Of a stretch of DNA of 64,000 bases, positions 1 through 7,562 are shown piece after piece. The notes under the pieces were generated by a model. It did not search any database. It had not been told where the DNA came from and saw only the letters and a program-made list of their open reading frames with translations. Numbering within the stretch: position 1 is the stretch's first letter; each line of letters starts with the position of its first letter. A program made the translations under genes and the position numbers. The DNA is from Pseudomonas haemolytica (GTDB taxonomy: Bacteria; Pseudomonadota; Gammaproteobacteria; Pseudomonadales; Pseudomonadaceae), in assembly GCF_009659625.1 (NCBI RefSeq), contig NZ_VOIW01000001.1, positions 558,001 to 622,000 of the forward strand, read 5' to 3'.

Positions 1-1345
1 ACTGCCCGGCGTTCTCGCTCAGGGATTGCAGCTCATCCAGCTCGCTGTCGTAGCCGGTTTTCAGCACGCCGCCATCACGGATGATCGCTGGCGGGTTGTC
101 GATGATGGCTTTTTCCAGCAGCGCCGCGAGGTCCGGGTAAGTGCCGGTAGTCACCGCCAGCTGTTGCAGGTGCGGCGTGTCCAGTTCGGTCATCGCCACT
201 TGCAACTGCGGCAGGGCACTCAATGCATCGCGCAGGCGCGCCAAGTCACGGGGCCGCGCATTGCGCAGGCCGATCCGCGCCAGGATGCGCTCGATATCGC
301 CGATTTCTTTCAGTTGCGGCTGCAGCTTTTCAAAGCGATAGCCGTCGAGCAGGCAGGTAATAGACGTTTGACGCGCTTGCAGCACAGTCAAATCGCGCAG
401 CGGCCGGTTCAGCCAACGGGTCAGCAAGCGGCTGCCCATGGCGGTCTGGCAACGGTCGACTACCGATTGCAGCGTATTGTCACGTCCGCCGGCCAGGTTG
501 GTGTCCAGTTCCAGGTTGCGACGGCTGGCGCCATCAAGCACCACGGTATCGTCCAGACGCTCATGACGCAGGCTGCGCAAATGCGGCAGGGCGGTGCGCT
601 GGGTTTCCTTGGCGTAGCTGAGCAGGCACCCAGCGGCGCCAATGGCCAGGGTCAGGGTCTCGCAACCGAAGCCTTTGAGGTCTTGCACCGAGAATTGCTG
701 GCACAGGCTTTTGAGCGCCGAATCGCGCTCGAAATCCCACGGCGCACGCCGCTTGGTCCCCCGACGCTTCTCCGCCGGCAAGTCCTTGGGCCAATCATCC
801 GGGATCAACAACTCCACCGGATTGATGCGCTCCAGTTCCGCCAGCAGATTCTCCCAGCCCTTGATCTCCAGCACGCTGAAATTGCCGCTGGTGATATCCA
901 GCACCGAAAGGCCGAACAGACGCTCATCGCCTAATACCGCAGCGATCAGGTTATCGCGACGCTCATCCAGCAACGCCTCATCACTCACCGTGCCTGGGGT
1001 AATAATGCGCACCACCTGGCGTTCCACCGGCCCTTTGCTGGTGGCCGGGTCGCCGATCTGCTCACAGATCACCACCGACTCACCCAGCTTTACCAGCTTG
1101 ACCAGGTAGCCTTCCAACGAGTGATAAGGAATCCCACACATCGGAATCGACTGCCCCGCCGACTGCCCGCGTGCGGTCAGGGTGATATCCAGCAGCTTGG
1201 CGGCCTTCTTTGCGTCTTCATAGAAGATCTCGTAGAAGTCGCCCATGCGGTAGAACATCAACTGATCAGGGTGCTGGTTTTTGAGGCGCCAGTACTGCTG
1301 CATCATCGGGGTGTGGGAGGACAGATCTGAAGTGTTTTTACTCAT
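1..1345 (-). CDS. mutS: DNA mismatch repair protein MutS, N-terminal part (3' end outside window)
   Basis: This is the mismatch-recognition ATPase of methyl-directed repair; about 448 N-terminal residues are inside the window. The start [19 protein letters not shown] and the following MGDFYEIF block contain the family's mismatch-binding Phe-x-Glu (Phe37, Glu39). The ATG lies at 1343-1345 inside a 173-bp sequence that is repeated perfectly at 7522-7694. In related pseudomonads mutS directly borders the tailocin locus; here a 6.2-kb island separates them, so mutS now depends on the promoter contained in the repeat copy. The reading frame is intact as far as it can be read. Confidence 0.97.
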   Translation of the reverse strand, partial: MSKNTSDLSSHTPMMQQYWRLKNQHPDQLMFYRMGDFYEIFYEDAKKAAKLLDITLTARGQSAGQSIPMCGIPYHSLEGYLVKLVKLGESVVICEQIGDPATSKGPVERQVVRIITPGTVSDEALLDERRDNLIAAVLGDERLFGLSVLDITSGNFSVLEIKGWENLLAELERINPVELLIPDDWPKDLPAEKRRGTKRRAPWDFERDSALKSLCQQFSVQDLKGFGCETLTLAIGAAGCLLSYAKETQRTALPHLRSLRHERLDDTVVLDGASRRNLELDTNLAGGRDNTLQSVVDRCQTAMGSRLLTRWLNRPLRDLTVLQARQTSITCLLDGYRFEKLQPQLKEIGDIERILARIGLRNARPRDLARLRDALSALPQLQVAMTELDTPHLQQLAVTTGTYPDLAALLEKAIIDNPPAIIRDGGVLKTGYDSELDELQSLSENAGQ

Positions 1346-1477
1346 TGGGTAGTAGGCAAATTCGTTGAAAGTGATGGGGCAAAGGGGGCGCTTGGCCCAG
1401 CATTTTTTGCGATGGCGGCAAGGTTAACACGCGAGGTCGGGGGTTCGCAGGTCGCAAACGGATAGGTAAAAAGCAAA
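1305..1477. repeat. Direct repeat copy 1 (mutS 5' end and upstream region), left end of island
   Basis: These 173 bp are identical, base for base on reading, to 7522-7694 (constant offset 6217). The copy holds the first 13 codons of mutS plus 132 bp upstream. Identity stops at 1305 on the mutS side. On the other side, after 1477, it gives way to a diverged but still alignable stretch (CCCAATCACTAAA versus ACCAATCGTTAAA). This is the left boundary of the island. Confidence 0.93.
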
Positions 1478-1557
1478 AGCGGTGCCCCCCATCCCAATCA
1501 CTAAAGGAGTAGCACCGCCACAGGTTAGCGGTTGCCCGCCTTTTCTACTTTCGCGGC

Positions 1558-1833
1558 TTACTGAGTATTAACCGGCGAATCCAACACCTTCACCACATCA
1601 TCAACCACAGCCTTGACCATTTCCTGCAAGTAATGCGAAGCCCAGGCATAACGGTCCGTCTCCTTGGTCATCGCCGCATCTTCTGCGAGTAACTTGGCGA
1701 CATGGAGGAGATCGGAGGCGTGATGCAATGCTTCTTGCAGGGAAACGCCGCTGTTGACGCGAAATAGAGGTTGGTCGGAGTGAAAGGAGAAGGGGGTGAC
1801 GCCGAGGGTGGTCAGGTCTTGTGCTGCATTCAT
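1558..1833 (-). CDS. DUF3077 family small protein
   Basis: A 91-residue protein resembling the DUF3077 family of short Pseudomonas proteins of unknown function. It is soluble, with no signal peptide or membrane segment, and has a predicted helical C-terminal half (SLQEALHHASDLLHVAKLL onwards). The ATG at 1831-1833 is chosen over upstream in-frame codons because GGAGG lies about 5 nt before it and the upstream sequence does not look coding. It is the first gene inside the island next to mutS. Family assignment is by pattern only; no function is proposed. Confidence 0.7.
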   Translation of the reverse strand: MNAAQDLTTLGVTPFSFHSDQPLFRVNSGVSLQEALHHASDLLHVAKLLAEDAAMTKETDRYAWASHYLQEMVKAVVDDVVKVLDSPVNTQ

Positions 1834-2225
1834 ACAGCACCTCCGAGCACGGAGGACGTGAACACAGATAGATAACGCTGTTTGATGCAATAAACGTAGA
1901 AGCACATAAGTGAAAGCTCCTTGATTTGAGGAACTGCCACGAACCTTCTCACAGGTTTGGGTGGCAGCTGTGCGCAGGGTGAGAAACCGGCAATCAAGGC
2001 AACCGGTAGACCCGAAGGTCTCCCACGCACAGCCGCCATAAAACGATACCGCAGACGAAAAAAAGCGCCGCGATAGGGTTATTGGGCGCTTTGCGCCTTG
2101 ATTGACTCGGGTTCTCACGCCCGGTCGCTGAATTTGCAGCGACGAAGGGAGATTAGCGTGATGGTGGGGTGGGTGCAACTGGGGACGTGGATTGCGCACA
2201 CTGCTGATGCTGAGACACGAAAGTA
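1834..2225 (-). promoter_or_regulatory. Long upstream/leader region of the DUF3077 gene
   Basis: There is no convincing gene in these 392 bp. On the minus strand the segment around 1920-2040 holds inverted repeats such as ACCGG-N12-CCGGT (near 1986-2007), and CTCCG-AGCA-CGGAG lies just before the gene. From memory, very similar text precedes other DUF3077-type genes in Pseudomonas, which suggests a conserved leader RNA; that recollection was not checked. Confidence 0.35.
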
Positions 2226-2732
2226 GTGGAACTACCCACGGAAAATAAATGCGTGCCCTTATCCCTTCAGCATCATACCTTTGCCGGCAAGGTCACAGCG
2301 CAGACGTTTGGCACTGCGACAACTGGCCCTGCGATCAACCTGCTTCGGATCGAGGAAAACCTATCGGCAGCGTGGCAGCGTCTGTCACGCACCTATGTGG
2401 AGAACCTGGGCTGGCTTGAGTGTGCCGAACGCTACGACCGCGCCCATACCTTCCACTACATGGACCCGCCTTACTGGCAGACTGCCGGTTACGGCGTGGA
2501 TTTTCCCTTTGAGAATTACGAACGCGTGGCTGACTTCATGCGGCGCTGCAAAGGGAAGGTCATGGTTAGCATCAACGATCACCCGGACATTCGGCGCGTG
2601 TTTGAGGGCTTTCATTTTGAGTGCCTGGACATTCGCTACAGCAATGCCAATCAACGGAAAGGCAAGGCGGAGGTAACCGGTGAGCTTGTCATCATGAATT
2701 GGATACCTTCTGCTCTTGGTGGCTTGTTTTAA
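2226..2732 (+). pseudogene. Truncated D12-class (Dam-like) adenine-N6 DNA methyltransferase
   Basis: The open frame keeps the C-terminal half of a phage-type Dam methylase, including the catalytic DPPY motif (YMDPPYWQTAGYG) and the block KVMVSINDHPDIRRVF. The N-terminal AdoMet-binding motif (FxGxG) is missing: the frame covers about 168 residues where the family usually has 260-290. There is no good ribosome-binding site or credible start codon. It is most likely a decayed remnant left by a phage element in the island. Its stop codon overlaps the stop of the convergent 26-codon gene by 2 bp. Confidence 0.75.
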
Positions 2733-2809
2733 TCTCGAACCAGCATTTGAATTAGTTTGACGATTTCGATAGCTAAGGTGAGGACGCGTTCAATAAGTTC
2801 GATGGTCAT
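2729..2809 (-). CDS. 26-residue amphipathic hydrophobic peptide, candidate TisB/DinQ-like membrane peptide
   Basis: This ORF, too short for routine calling, starts at ATG 2807-2809 and stops with TAA at 2729-2731. GGAG lies 6 nt before the ATG. The peptide begins MTIELIERVL and ends KLIQMLVRD. Polar residues at positions 4, 7/8, 11, 15, 18, 21 and 25 form one stripe on an otherwise Ile/Leu/Val helix, the pattern of the SOS-induced membrane toxins TisB and DinQ. A near-consensus promoter lies ~70 nt upstream (2887-2916). It sits in an island that also carries LexA-controlled umuDC. No antitoxin RNA was identified. Coding status is inferred. Confidence 0.5.
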   Translation of the reverse strand: MTIELIERVLTLAIEIVKLIQMLVRD

Positions 2810-2886
2810 ACTATTCTCCAGGCTGAGTTTAGCTGTCCGGCGCGTTAGTTGGCGTCGGTTGCGGTTAGCTTTAAAAAGGCTTGGAG

Positions 2887-2916
2887 ATTAAACATATAGG
2901 TGGGCTTAGCTGTCAA
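2887..2916 (-). promoter_or_regulatory. Sigma-70 promoter of the 26-residue peptide gene
   Basis: Read on the minus strand, a perfect TTGACA (2911-2916) is followed after 18 bp by TTTAAT (2887-2892), a 5/6 match to the -10 consensus. Transcription would start near 2880 and give a 5' leader of ~70 nt before the ATG at 2809. No LexA box overlaps it. Confidence 0.55.
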
Positions 2917-3062
2917 TGCTCTTCAGGTTTATTTCTGAAGGGCGGCCACTAAGCCGCAGCCCGCCGTTGTCAAGGTGTCCATGGGAATGAAAGTTTCTAC
3001 GCTGTTCAGATTGTACATTCGGTTTAGCTTACGTAGGTTGCATAAGTTACGTGTTTGCTTAA

Positions 3063-3078
3063 TTACGTACGTACGTAA
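3063..3078. promoter_or_regulatory. 16-bp perfect palindrome TTACGTACGTACGTAA
   Basis: The sequence equals its own reverse complement. Two further TTACGT half-sites precede it at 3029-3034 and 3047-3052, 16-18 bp apart. It could be an operator for a dimeric regulator; no binding protein is identified. Confidence 0.45.
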
Positions 3079-3111
3079 ATTTTCTGAATGATTAGACTTG
3101 TAGCTATCAAA

Positions 3112-3153
3112 AGATATCCACTAGATATCCATTGGTTACTAAAAAGATATCCA
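3112..3153. repeat. Three direct repeats AGATATCCA, helically phased
   Basis: Copies start at 3112, 3123 and 3145, that is 11 and 22 bp apart, so all face the same side of the helix. A diverged inverted copy (TTGGATA) follows at about 3162. Such iterons are typical of Rep or integrase arm sites or of cooperative regulators; which applies is unknown. Confidence 0.5.
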
Positions 3154-3241
3154 GAAAATATTGGATAAATCTGTTGGGCGTACTCATCAGATGTGCTTTG
3201 AGTATCCTCGCACAGAGCCTTCTATTTATGAATCAGGTGCG

Positions 3242-3946
3242 TTAGCTTTGCTCTGAATCTAGTATCGGGATAATCAAGCTAGCACCTTGGTTTCGAACGT
3301 TACCTACTGAGGTGCCCACTCGAAACCACTCGAAATCCTCCACAGGCTGGCAACATTCCTTTGCTATTTCCTCGGCCCGGGCTGTAGTAAGGCCGGGTTC
3401 GATCCATTCCCTGGCATGCTCAGGTGTCAGCACCAAAGGCTTGCGGTCGTGGATGTCCACCATGCCCTGATCACTGGCGGCGGTGATGATTACGAACCCA
3501 TCGCCGTCGTGGGGGGCCAGGCCAGGATGAACTTGGGCGAGCGCGCCAAAGAACATGGGCTTTTGAATCTTCAGGCGAATGAAGTAGGGCTGCTTTCTCT
3601 TCGGATCGTCAGGGTCTTTGACCCATTCGTACCACCCCTCACTCGGCACCAGGGCTCGGCAATTCGGCCAAAGTTGCTTGAAGAAGTTCCCCGTGGTGAC
3701 CGTCTCCACACGGGCGTTGATCGGATCGGGGCGCTTGCCCTTGGCCCAGAACGGTGCCCATCCCCATTTGACTGCATCGATGTGCAGCCCATCCTCAGCG
3801 GCGTGCAGTAACTGCACCCGTGTCGACGGAGCAACGTTGTAGCGATCAATAGGCTGAGCGTCGTAACCGCTGAACAGCTCTATCTGGGGGCTCAGTTCTT
3901 CAATGAAGATCGCCATCCCTTCGTACTGCACGAATCGCCCGCACAT
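3242..3946 (-). CDS. SRAP (SOS response-associated peptidase) family protein, HMCES/YedK-like
   Basis: The family forms a thiazolidine cross-link with abasic sites in single-stranded DNA and shields them. The start at ATG 3944-3946, and not the upstream GTG, places the catalytic cysteine at position 2 (MCGRF), as the mechanism requires; GGAGAGG lies 5 nt upstream. Other family marks are YNVAPS, the WGWAPFWAK block, INARVETV, the conserved Glu in PSEGWYEW, and the active-site His in the DIHDRKPLVL block. The protein has 234 residues, a normal length. It is divergent from umuD, and the only LexA box between them (4012-4027) probably controls both, which fits damage-induced abasic-site protection beside translesion synthesis. 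Confidence 0.93.
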   Translation of the reverse strand: MCGRFVQYEGMAIFIEELSPQIELFSGYDAQPIDRYNVAPSTRVQLLHAAEDGLHIDAVKWGWAPFWAKGKRPDPINARVETVTTGNFFKQLWPNCRALVPSEGWYEWVKDPDDPKRKQPYFIRLKIQKPMFFGALAQVHPGLAPHDGDGFVIITAASDQGMVDIHDRKPLVLTPEHAREWIEPGLTTARAEEIAKECCQPVEDFEWFRVGTSVGNVRNQGASLIIPILDSEQS

Positions 3947-4011
3947 AAGCACCTCTCCGCCTGTCGAAATCCCCTACAGAAAAATTGACCGCAAGCGTCC
4001 TACAAAGTTAA

Positions 4012-4027
4012 CTGTACATTCGTACAG
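4012..4027. promoter_or_regulatory. LexA box between SRAP gene and umuD
   Basis: CTGT-ACATTCGT-ACAG is a perfect match to the gamma-proteobacterial LexA consensus CTGT-N8-ACAG. It lies 20 bp before the umuD ATG and 65 bp before the SRAP start, so it can repress both divergent units until the SOS response. Confidence 0.9.
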
Positions 4028-4047
4028 TATTTGTAAAAGGCCGCATC

Positions 4048-4473
4048 ATGAGCTTCACCATTCTAGGTCCTATCGCTGAGGCAGGCGCGAAGCTGCCTAT
4101 GTGTTCGTTCCAGGTACCGGCCGGCTTTCCTTCGCCGGCAGCGGATCATATCGAGCAGCACATCTCATTGGATGAGGTCCTGAATATCCGCGCACCGCAT
4201 GTGTACCTGGTAGCAATCACCGGGGAAAGCATGCAGGGGATTGGTATCTTCGAAGGTGATCTTGCGGTGGTGGATCGAGCCATTGAGCCTGCTCATGGGC
4301 ACGTGGTGGTGGCGCTGCTGAACAATGAGCCCGTCTGCAAGCGCCTGTCTAAGCGCGGCCGAGAGGTGGTCCTGCTGTCGGAGAACCCCAAATACCCGGC
4401 GCGTTACGTTCTTGAAGGGGATGAGCTGTCAATCTGGGGTGTGATCACCAGCACAGTGCGCAGCCATGTCTAA
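4048..4473 (+). CDS. umuD: UmuD-type translesion synthesis accessory protein (S24 peptidase)
   Basis: This is the partner of UmuC; after RecA-stimulated self-cleavage the dimer UmuD' activates polymerase V. The 141-residue protein has the Ala25-Gly26 cleavage site (PAGFPSPA), the nucleophile Ser61 in GESM and the general base Lys98 in EPVCKRL, so autocleavage should work. A perfect LexA box lies just upstream. Its 3' end overlaps umuC by 8 bp, so the two are translationally coupled. The pair lies inside the repeat-bounded island, implying acquisition by transfer. Confidence 0.96.
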   Translation: MSFTILGPIAEAGAKLPMCSFQVPAGFPSPAADHIEQHISLDEVLNIRAPHVYLVAITGESMQGIGIFEGDLAVVDRAIEPAHGHVVVALLNNEPVCKRLSKRGREVVLLSENPKYPARYVLEGDELSIWGVITSTVRSHV

Positions 4474-5743
4474 GCAAAAACCGATCTTTGCGCTGATTGA
4501 CTGCAACAGCTTCTATGCCAGTTGCGAGCGGGTGTTCCGGCCGGACTTGGCGAAGGTGCCCATTGTGGTGCTGAGCAATAACGACGGCTGTGTCATTGCT
4601 CGCAGCTACGACGCCAAGCCGTTCATCAAAATGGGCGAGCCGTATTTCCAGATCAAGCACAAGCTCAGGCAGCACGGCATTGTCGCGTTCTCCTCCAACT
4701 ATGCGCTGTACGGCGACATGAGCGAACGCGTGATGAGCCTGATCGAGGCGATGGTGCCGGCAGTTGAGGTGTACAGCATCGACGAGGCATTCGCCGACCT
4801 GACTGGTATTGGTGGACTGGATGCCTTGGGCCGACAGATTCGCGCCCAGGTACTGCGTTGCACCGGCATTCCTGTCGGTGTTGGTATCGCTCATACGAAG
4901 ACATTGGCGAAGCTGGCAAACTACACAGCGAAGCGGCTGCAGTCGCAGACTGGTGGTGTGGTCAATATCACTGACCCTGTTAAGCGGGACTGGGTGCTGC
5001 GTAATACGGACGTGGCGGAGGTGTGGGGTGTTGGCCGAAAGATGAAACTTCACCTTGATGCGATGGGCATCAAATCGGCCATGGACCTGGCTAAAGCGGA
5101 CCCCTGGACGCTCCGCAAGAAGTTCAGCGTGGTGATCGAGAAGACGGCGAGGGAGCTAGGGGGCACATCTTGTCTGGAGTTGGATGAGCCGGACCCACCA
5201 AAGCAGGAGATCTGCTGCAGCCGGATGTTTGGCAAGAGGTTGACGGAGTTGCAGCCCATCAAAGAGGCGGTGGCCACGTACATGATGCGAGCTTCTGAGA
5301 AGCTCCGTGCGCAGAATTCGCTGTGTAAGAAGGTGCGCGTATGTATTCGAACTGGGATGTTCAACCCGGAGGAGGCAAAGTACGCCAATGGCGTGATAGT
5401 GGATTTGCCTTATCCTACTAACGACGCGCGCTTGCTCACTCAGGCGGCGGTAGGCGCGCTTGATCGCATATTTCGGGTAGGCTTCAAGTACAGCAAGGCT
5501 GAGGTGATGTTGCTCAACCTTTGCCTGCCTGGTGAGTACACCGACGATCTGTTCGCGACATCGCAGCCGGCCGAAGCAACTCGCGTAATGGCAGTTCTGG
5601 ATCAGATCAACGTACGGTGGGGGCAGGGGACACTGCGTACGGCTAGCGTGCCTATGGATCCTGAGTGGGATATGCGACGCGAGATGATGAGCCAAAGCTT
5701 CACCACCAAACTCAACCATTTGTGGACGGTGGCATGCAAATAA
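4466..5743 (+). CDS. umuC: UmuC, Y-family DNA polymerase V catalytic subunit
   Basis: Error-prone polymerase that bypasses DNA lesions with UmuD'. The N-terminal palm starts FALIDCNSFYASCERVF with the first catalytic Asp; the second acidic pair is in YSIDEAFADL (~residue 98). The little-finger region follows from about residue 240, and the length of 425 residues matches the family. Co-transcribed with umuD from the LexA-controlled promoter. It ends 21 bp before a terminator (5765-5788) shared with the convergent STAS-like gene. Confidence 0.97.
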   Translation: MSKQKPIFALIDCNSFYASCERVFRPDLAKVPIVVLSNNDGCVIARSYDAKPFIKMGEPYFQIKHKLRQHGIVAFSSNYALYGDMSERVMSLIEAMVPAVEVYSIDEAFADLTGIGGLDALGRQIRAQVLRCTGIPVGVGIAHTKTLAKLANYTAKRLQSQTGGVVNITDPVKRDWVLRNTDVAEVWGVGRKMKLHLDAMGIKSAMDLAKADPWTLRKKFSVVIEKTARELGGTSCLELDEPDPPKQEICCSRMFGKRLTELQPIKEAVATYMMRASEKLRAQNSLCKKVRVCIRTGMFNPEEAKYANGVIVDLPYPTNDARLLTQAAVGALDRIFRVGFKYSKAEVMLLNLCLPGEYTDDLFATSQPAEATRVMAVLDQINVRWGQGTLRTASVPMDPEWDMRREMMSQSFTTKLNHLWTVACK

Positions 5744-5764
5744 TTTTGTAAAATGTGTAAAAAA

Positions 5765-5788
5765 TCCCGCATATGGCGGGACTTTTTT
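5765..5788. terminator. Rho-independent terminator between umuC and the STAS-like gene
   Basis: The stem is TCCCGC / GCGGGA (5765-5770, 5776-5781) with loop ATATG, followed by a run of six T. On the other strand it is preceded by A-rich sequence, so it may act in both directions. Confidence 0.85.
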
Positions 5789-5791
5789 GGT

Positions 5792-6106
5792 TCAAGCTAT
5801 TGAACGTTGGTCTTCTAATTGAAGAACTCTATCGTTGATCACGAACTTAATTATCGCCTTCACGTCGTCAGGACAGTTCTTGAAGGAGATGCGGGAGAGA
5901 ATCGCTCTGCCGCGCTTTAGTACGAGAGCCCCAACCAGTTCATCTACGAACGATTGGGTGGCTTCGTTGCCAGAAAAATCAATGGCAACATCCATGCCGT
6001 TGTCGAGTGAGGTTTCGATGTCCTTTCGATACGGCGTAGCAGAAGCCCTCATACCAAGCGTGCGGATGGTCGAAGACCTCGCGAGACTGATCATATGGGT
6101 TTGCAT
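5792..6106 (-). CDS. STAS-like domain protein (DUF4325 family)
   Basis: A 104-residue protein with the DUF4325 pattern: a first strand (HMISLARSS), an early basic segment (ASATPYRKDIE), the strand GMDVAIDFSG, the QSFVDELVGALVL helix and a final strand ending VINDRVLQL. These small STAS-like proteins usually sit next to GHKL-ATPase genes. Here it lies 102 bp downstream of, and on the same strand as, such a gene (6209-7198), so the two probably work as a switch resembling anti-sigma / anti-anti-sigma pairs. The cellular target is unknown. Confidence 0.7.
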   Translation of the reverse strand: MQTHMISLARSSTIRTLGMRASATPYRKDIETSLDNGMDVAIDFSGNEATQSFVDELVGALVLKRGRAILSRISFKNCPDDVKAIIKFVINDRVLQLEDQRSIA

Positions 6107-6208
6107 GACGCTTTCCTCGGAAAATTGCGCTGATGTGATTCTAGTAGCGCTTGTGTAGATGCGCGAATGTATTCATGTACGACCGAAAAATCTATAACAA
6201 TTTTGTAT

Positions 6209-7198
6209 CTAGTCGAAGCGTATCTCGGAGTCAACCACGAAATCGTCTTGTGGCAGAAGGGACGGTATGTTCACGTGCGGCAATTTGTCACGCTTGCATG
6301 AAAACGCTATTGCTACACCCGCCCAAGGTGAATTTTTTAGACAAAACTCGCTTTTCGATGCGGTGTGAAGGCAGGCATCACCACTGGCTATGATGAGATG
6401 ACCTTCAGCCGCCTCGGCAATACGAGCCGTGGTCGTCAGCCCAACCCCTTGATTTTGGCTTTCGCTTTCATACGCAAGAACTGGACCACGATTGCAGCTT
6501 ACTCTCTCAATAAGTGCTACCTGAATCGCATTCATGTGCGTGCGGTCTTTGAGTGCTTCATGGGTCTTCAGTGTTGCCAGAAAACCGCACCCATTATCGA
6601 CAATGGCGATCCTGACCGTATCTGAGTCCTCGAAGTGCTGGCAAGCGACCCAGACTGATGCTCTTGCTCTGCCCTCTCTTTTTGCATGGGAAAGAGAGTT
6701 ACCCAGCAATTCTTTGAGAGCGTACTCAATAGGTTGAAGGCACGAATCAAATTCGGAGGCATCCGCATCTGCATCGTAAGGGCGTCCTGTCATAGCTTGG
6801 ACCAGTCGCGAAGCAATGGCCTCAGCCTGCTCCTGATCGTCAACCTTTATCAGCTCCACGCATTTGAATGGCTCACCACCGGAGTTCCGAGCGTCCTCAT
6901 TAATTCCTTCGACATTGAGTCCGTGGAAAAAGTCCATCCGGATGAGGTAGAAGGAAATTTGATCACGCATATAGCGAATGAAAACGCACTTGCCATAGGG
7001 CTGTGACTCAAGGGTTGCTCTCAGGGTAGCGAGCCCAAGCGGGTCTATGAAGACGAGATCCGAGGCATCCAGTACCACGTCGCCAGGGCGTGAGGTGATT
7101 GCGTTGCACAGGCTGAACAGCGCTTCTGGATCGGAGGCGCTTAAAGAGCGTGGAAAGTAAATCGCATCCTCTGCGTAGAGATGGCCAAGCACGTTCAC
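6209..7198 (-). CDS. STAS plus GHKL (HATPase) domain protein
   Basis: A soluble protein of about 329 residues. Residues 1-110 resemble a STAS fold (DVVLDASDLVFIDPLGLATL). Residues ~150-270 form a histidine-kinase-like ATPase: N box ELLGNSLSHAK, G1 box DNGCGF, and G2 box GVGLTTTARIAEAAEG. There is no phospho-acceptor histidine domain, transmembrane segment or response regulator, so it resembles RsbW-type anti-sigma kinases more than two-component sensors. The start is GTG at 7198, or GTG at 7192, which has better spacing from AGGGA. It forms a pair with the DUF4325 gene downstream. The role is unknown; phage defence or stress control are possible. Confidence 0.72.
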   Translation of the reverse strand: MNVLGHLYAEDAIYFPRSLSASDPEALFSLCNAITSRPGDVVLDASDLVFIDPLGLATLRATLESQPYGKCVFIRYMRDQISFYLIRMDFFHGLNVEGINEDARNSGGEPFKCVELIKVDDQEQAEAIASRLVQAMTGRPYDADADASEFDSCLQPIEYALKELLGNSLSHAKREGRARASVWVACQHFEDSDTVRIAIVDNGCGFLATLKTHEALKDRTHMNAIQVALIERVSCNRGPVLAYESESQNQGVGLTTTARIAEAAEGHLIIASGDACLHTASKSEFCLKNSPWAGVAIAFSCKRDKLPHVNIPSLLPQDDFVVDSEIRFD

Positions 7199-7521
7199 TT
7201 CCCTGAAATTATTTTCTGATTTGGCAATATATATAAACCGCCATCATTATTACAGCGTTGACATTTGCTATGGAATTTTGCTGGATGAAAAGAAGTGTTG
7301 TGTGGCGCATTTGAAAATGCATGTGGCTAGATTGTGTTAGCGGAAGCTGTCCCCATCGGAGACCCTCGCTGAGGATGCAGGATGGGGCAAAAATGGGGCA
7401 AACCACACGCCAATCTATGCCATCCAATGCCCGTTATGCATTTATGCAACCTGTCTCGGGCGAGCGTCGCAGCCCGCAACCACGGGCCTATCCCCCTAAA
7501 TCACTCACGTACTCCTACACA
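7199..7521. other. Non-coding right end of the island
   Basis: This is 323 bp with no convincing gene. The HATPase promoter should lie here (TATATATA around 7230). At 7431-7450 the text CCCGTTATGCATTTATGCAA resembles the repressor start region at 7854-7873 and has one TATGC-N6-GCAAC near-operator. The phrase GGGGCAAAAATGGGGCAAA (7385-7403) could be a scrap of integrase-flanking sequence, but no integrase frame remains. Confidence 0.4.
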
Positions 7522-7562
7522 ATCGGGGTGTGGGAGGACAGATCTGAAGTGTTTTTACTCAT
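7515..7562 (-). pseudogene. Duplicated mutS start fragment
   Basis: The first 13 codons of mutS ([13 protein letters not shown]) are repeated exactly. The frame then continues two codons out of the repeat and stops at TAG. It is the cut-off end created when the island separated mutS from the tailocin. Confidence 0.85.

Larger units (their letters stand above)
2810..3241. other. AT-rich non-coding stretch with promoter, palindrome and direct repeats
   Basis: This is 432 bp without a convincing protein gene other than the leader of the 26-residue peptide. It is clearly more AT-rich than its surroundings and contains the peptide promoter (2887-2916), TTACGT repeats at 3029, 3047 and 3063, a 16-bp palindrome (3063-3078) and three AGATATCCA repeats (3112-3153). 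It looks like a control region of a mobile element. Confidence 0.6.

Noticed and set aside
26..934. Long plus-strand frame opposite mutS
   Set aside because: Mirror frame of a high-GC gene; the minus strand clearly encodes MutS.
2981..3091. 36-codon basic peptide frame (MGMKVSTLFRLYIRF)
   Set aside because: AAGG is near the ATG, but the frame crosses the TTACGT palindromes, which better explain the sequence; no promoter seen.
7209..7427. 72-codon frame before the HATPase gene
   Set aside because: No RBS, no coding pattern; the region contains TATATATA promoter-like sequence instead.
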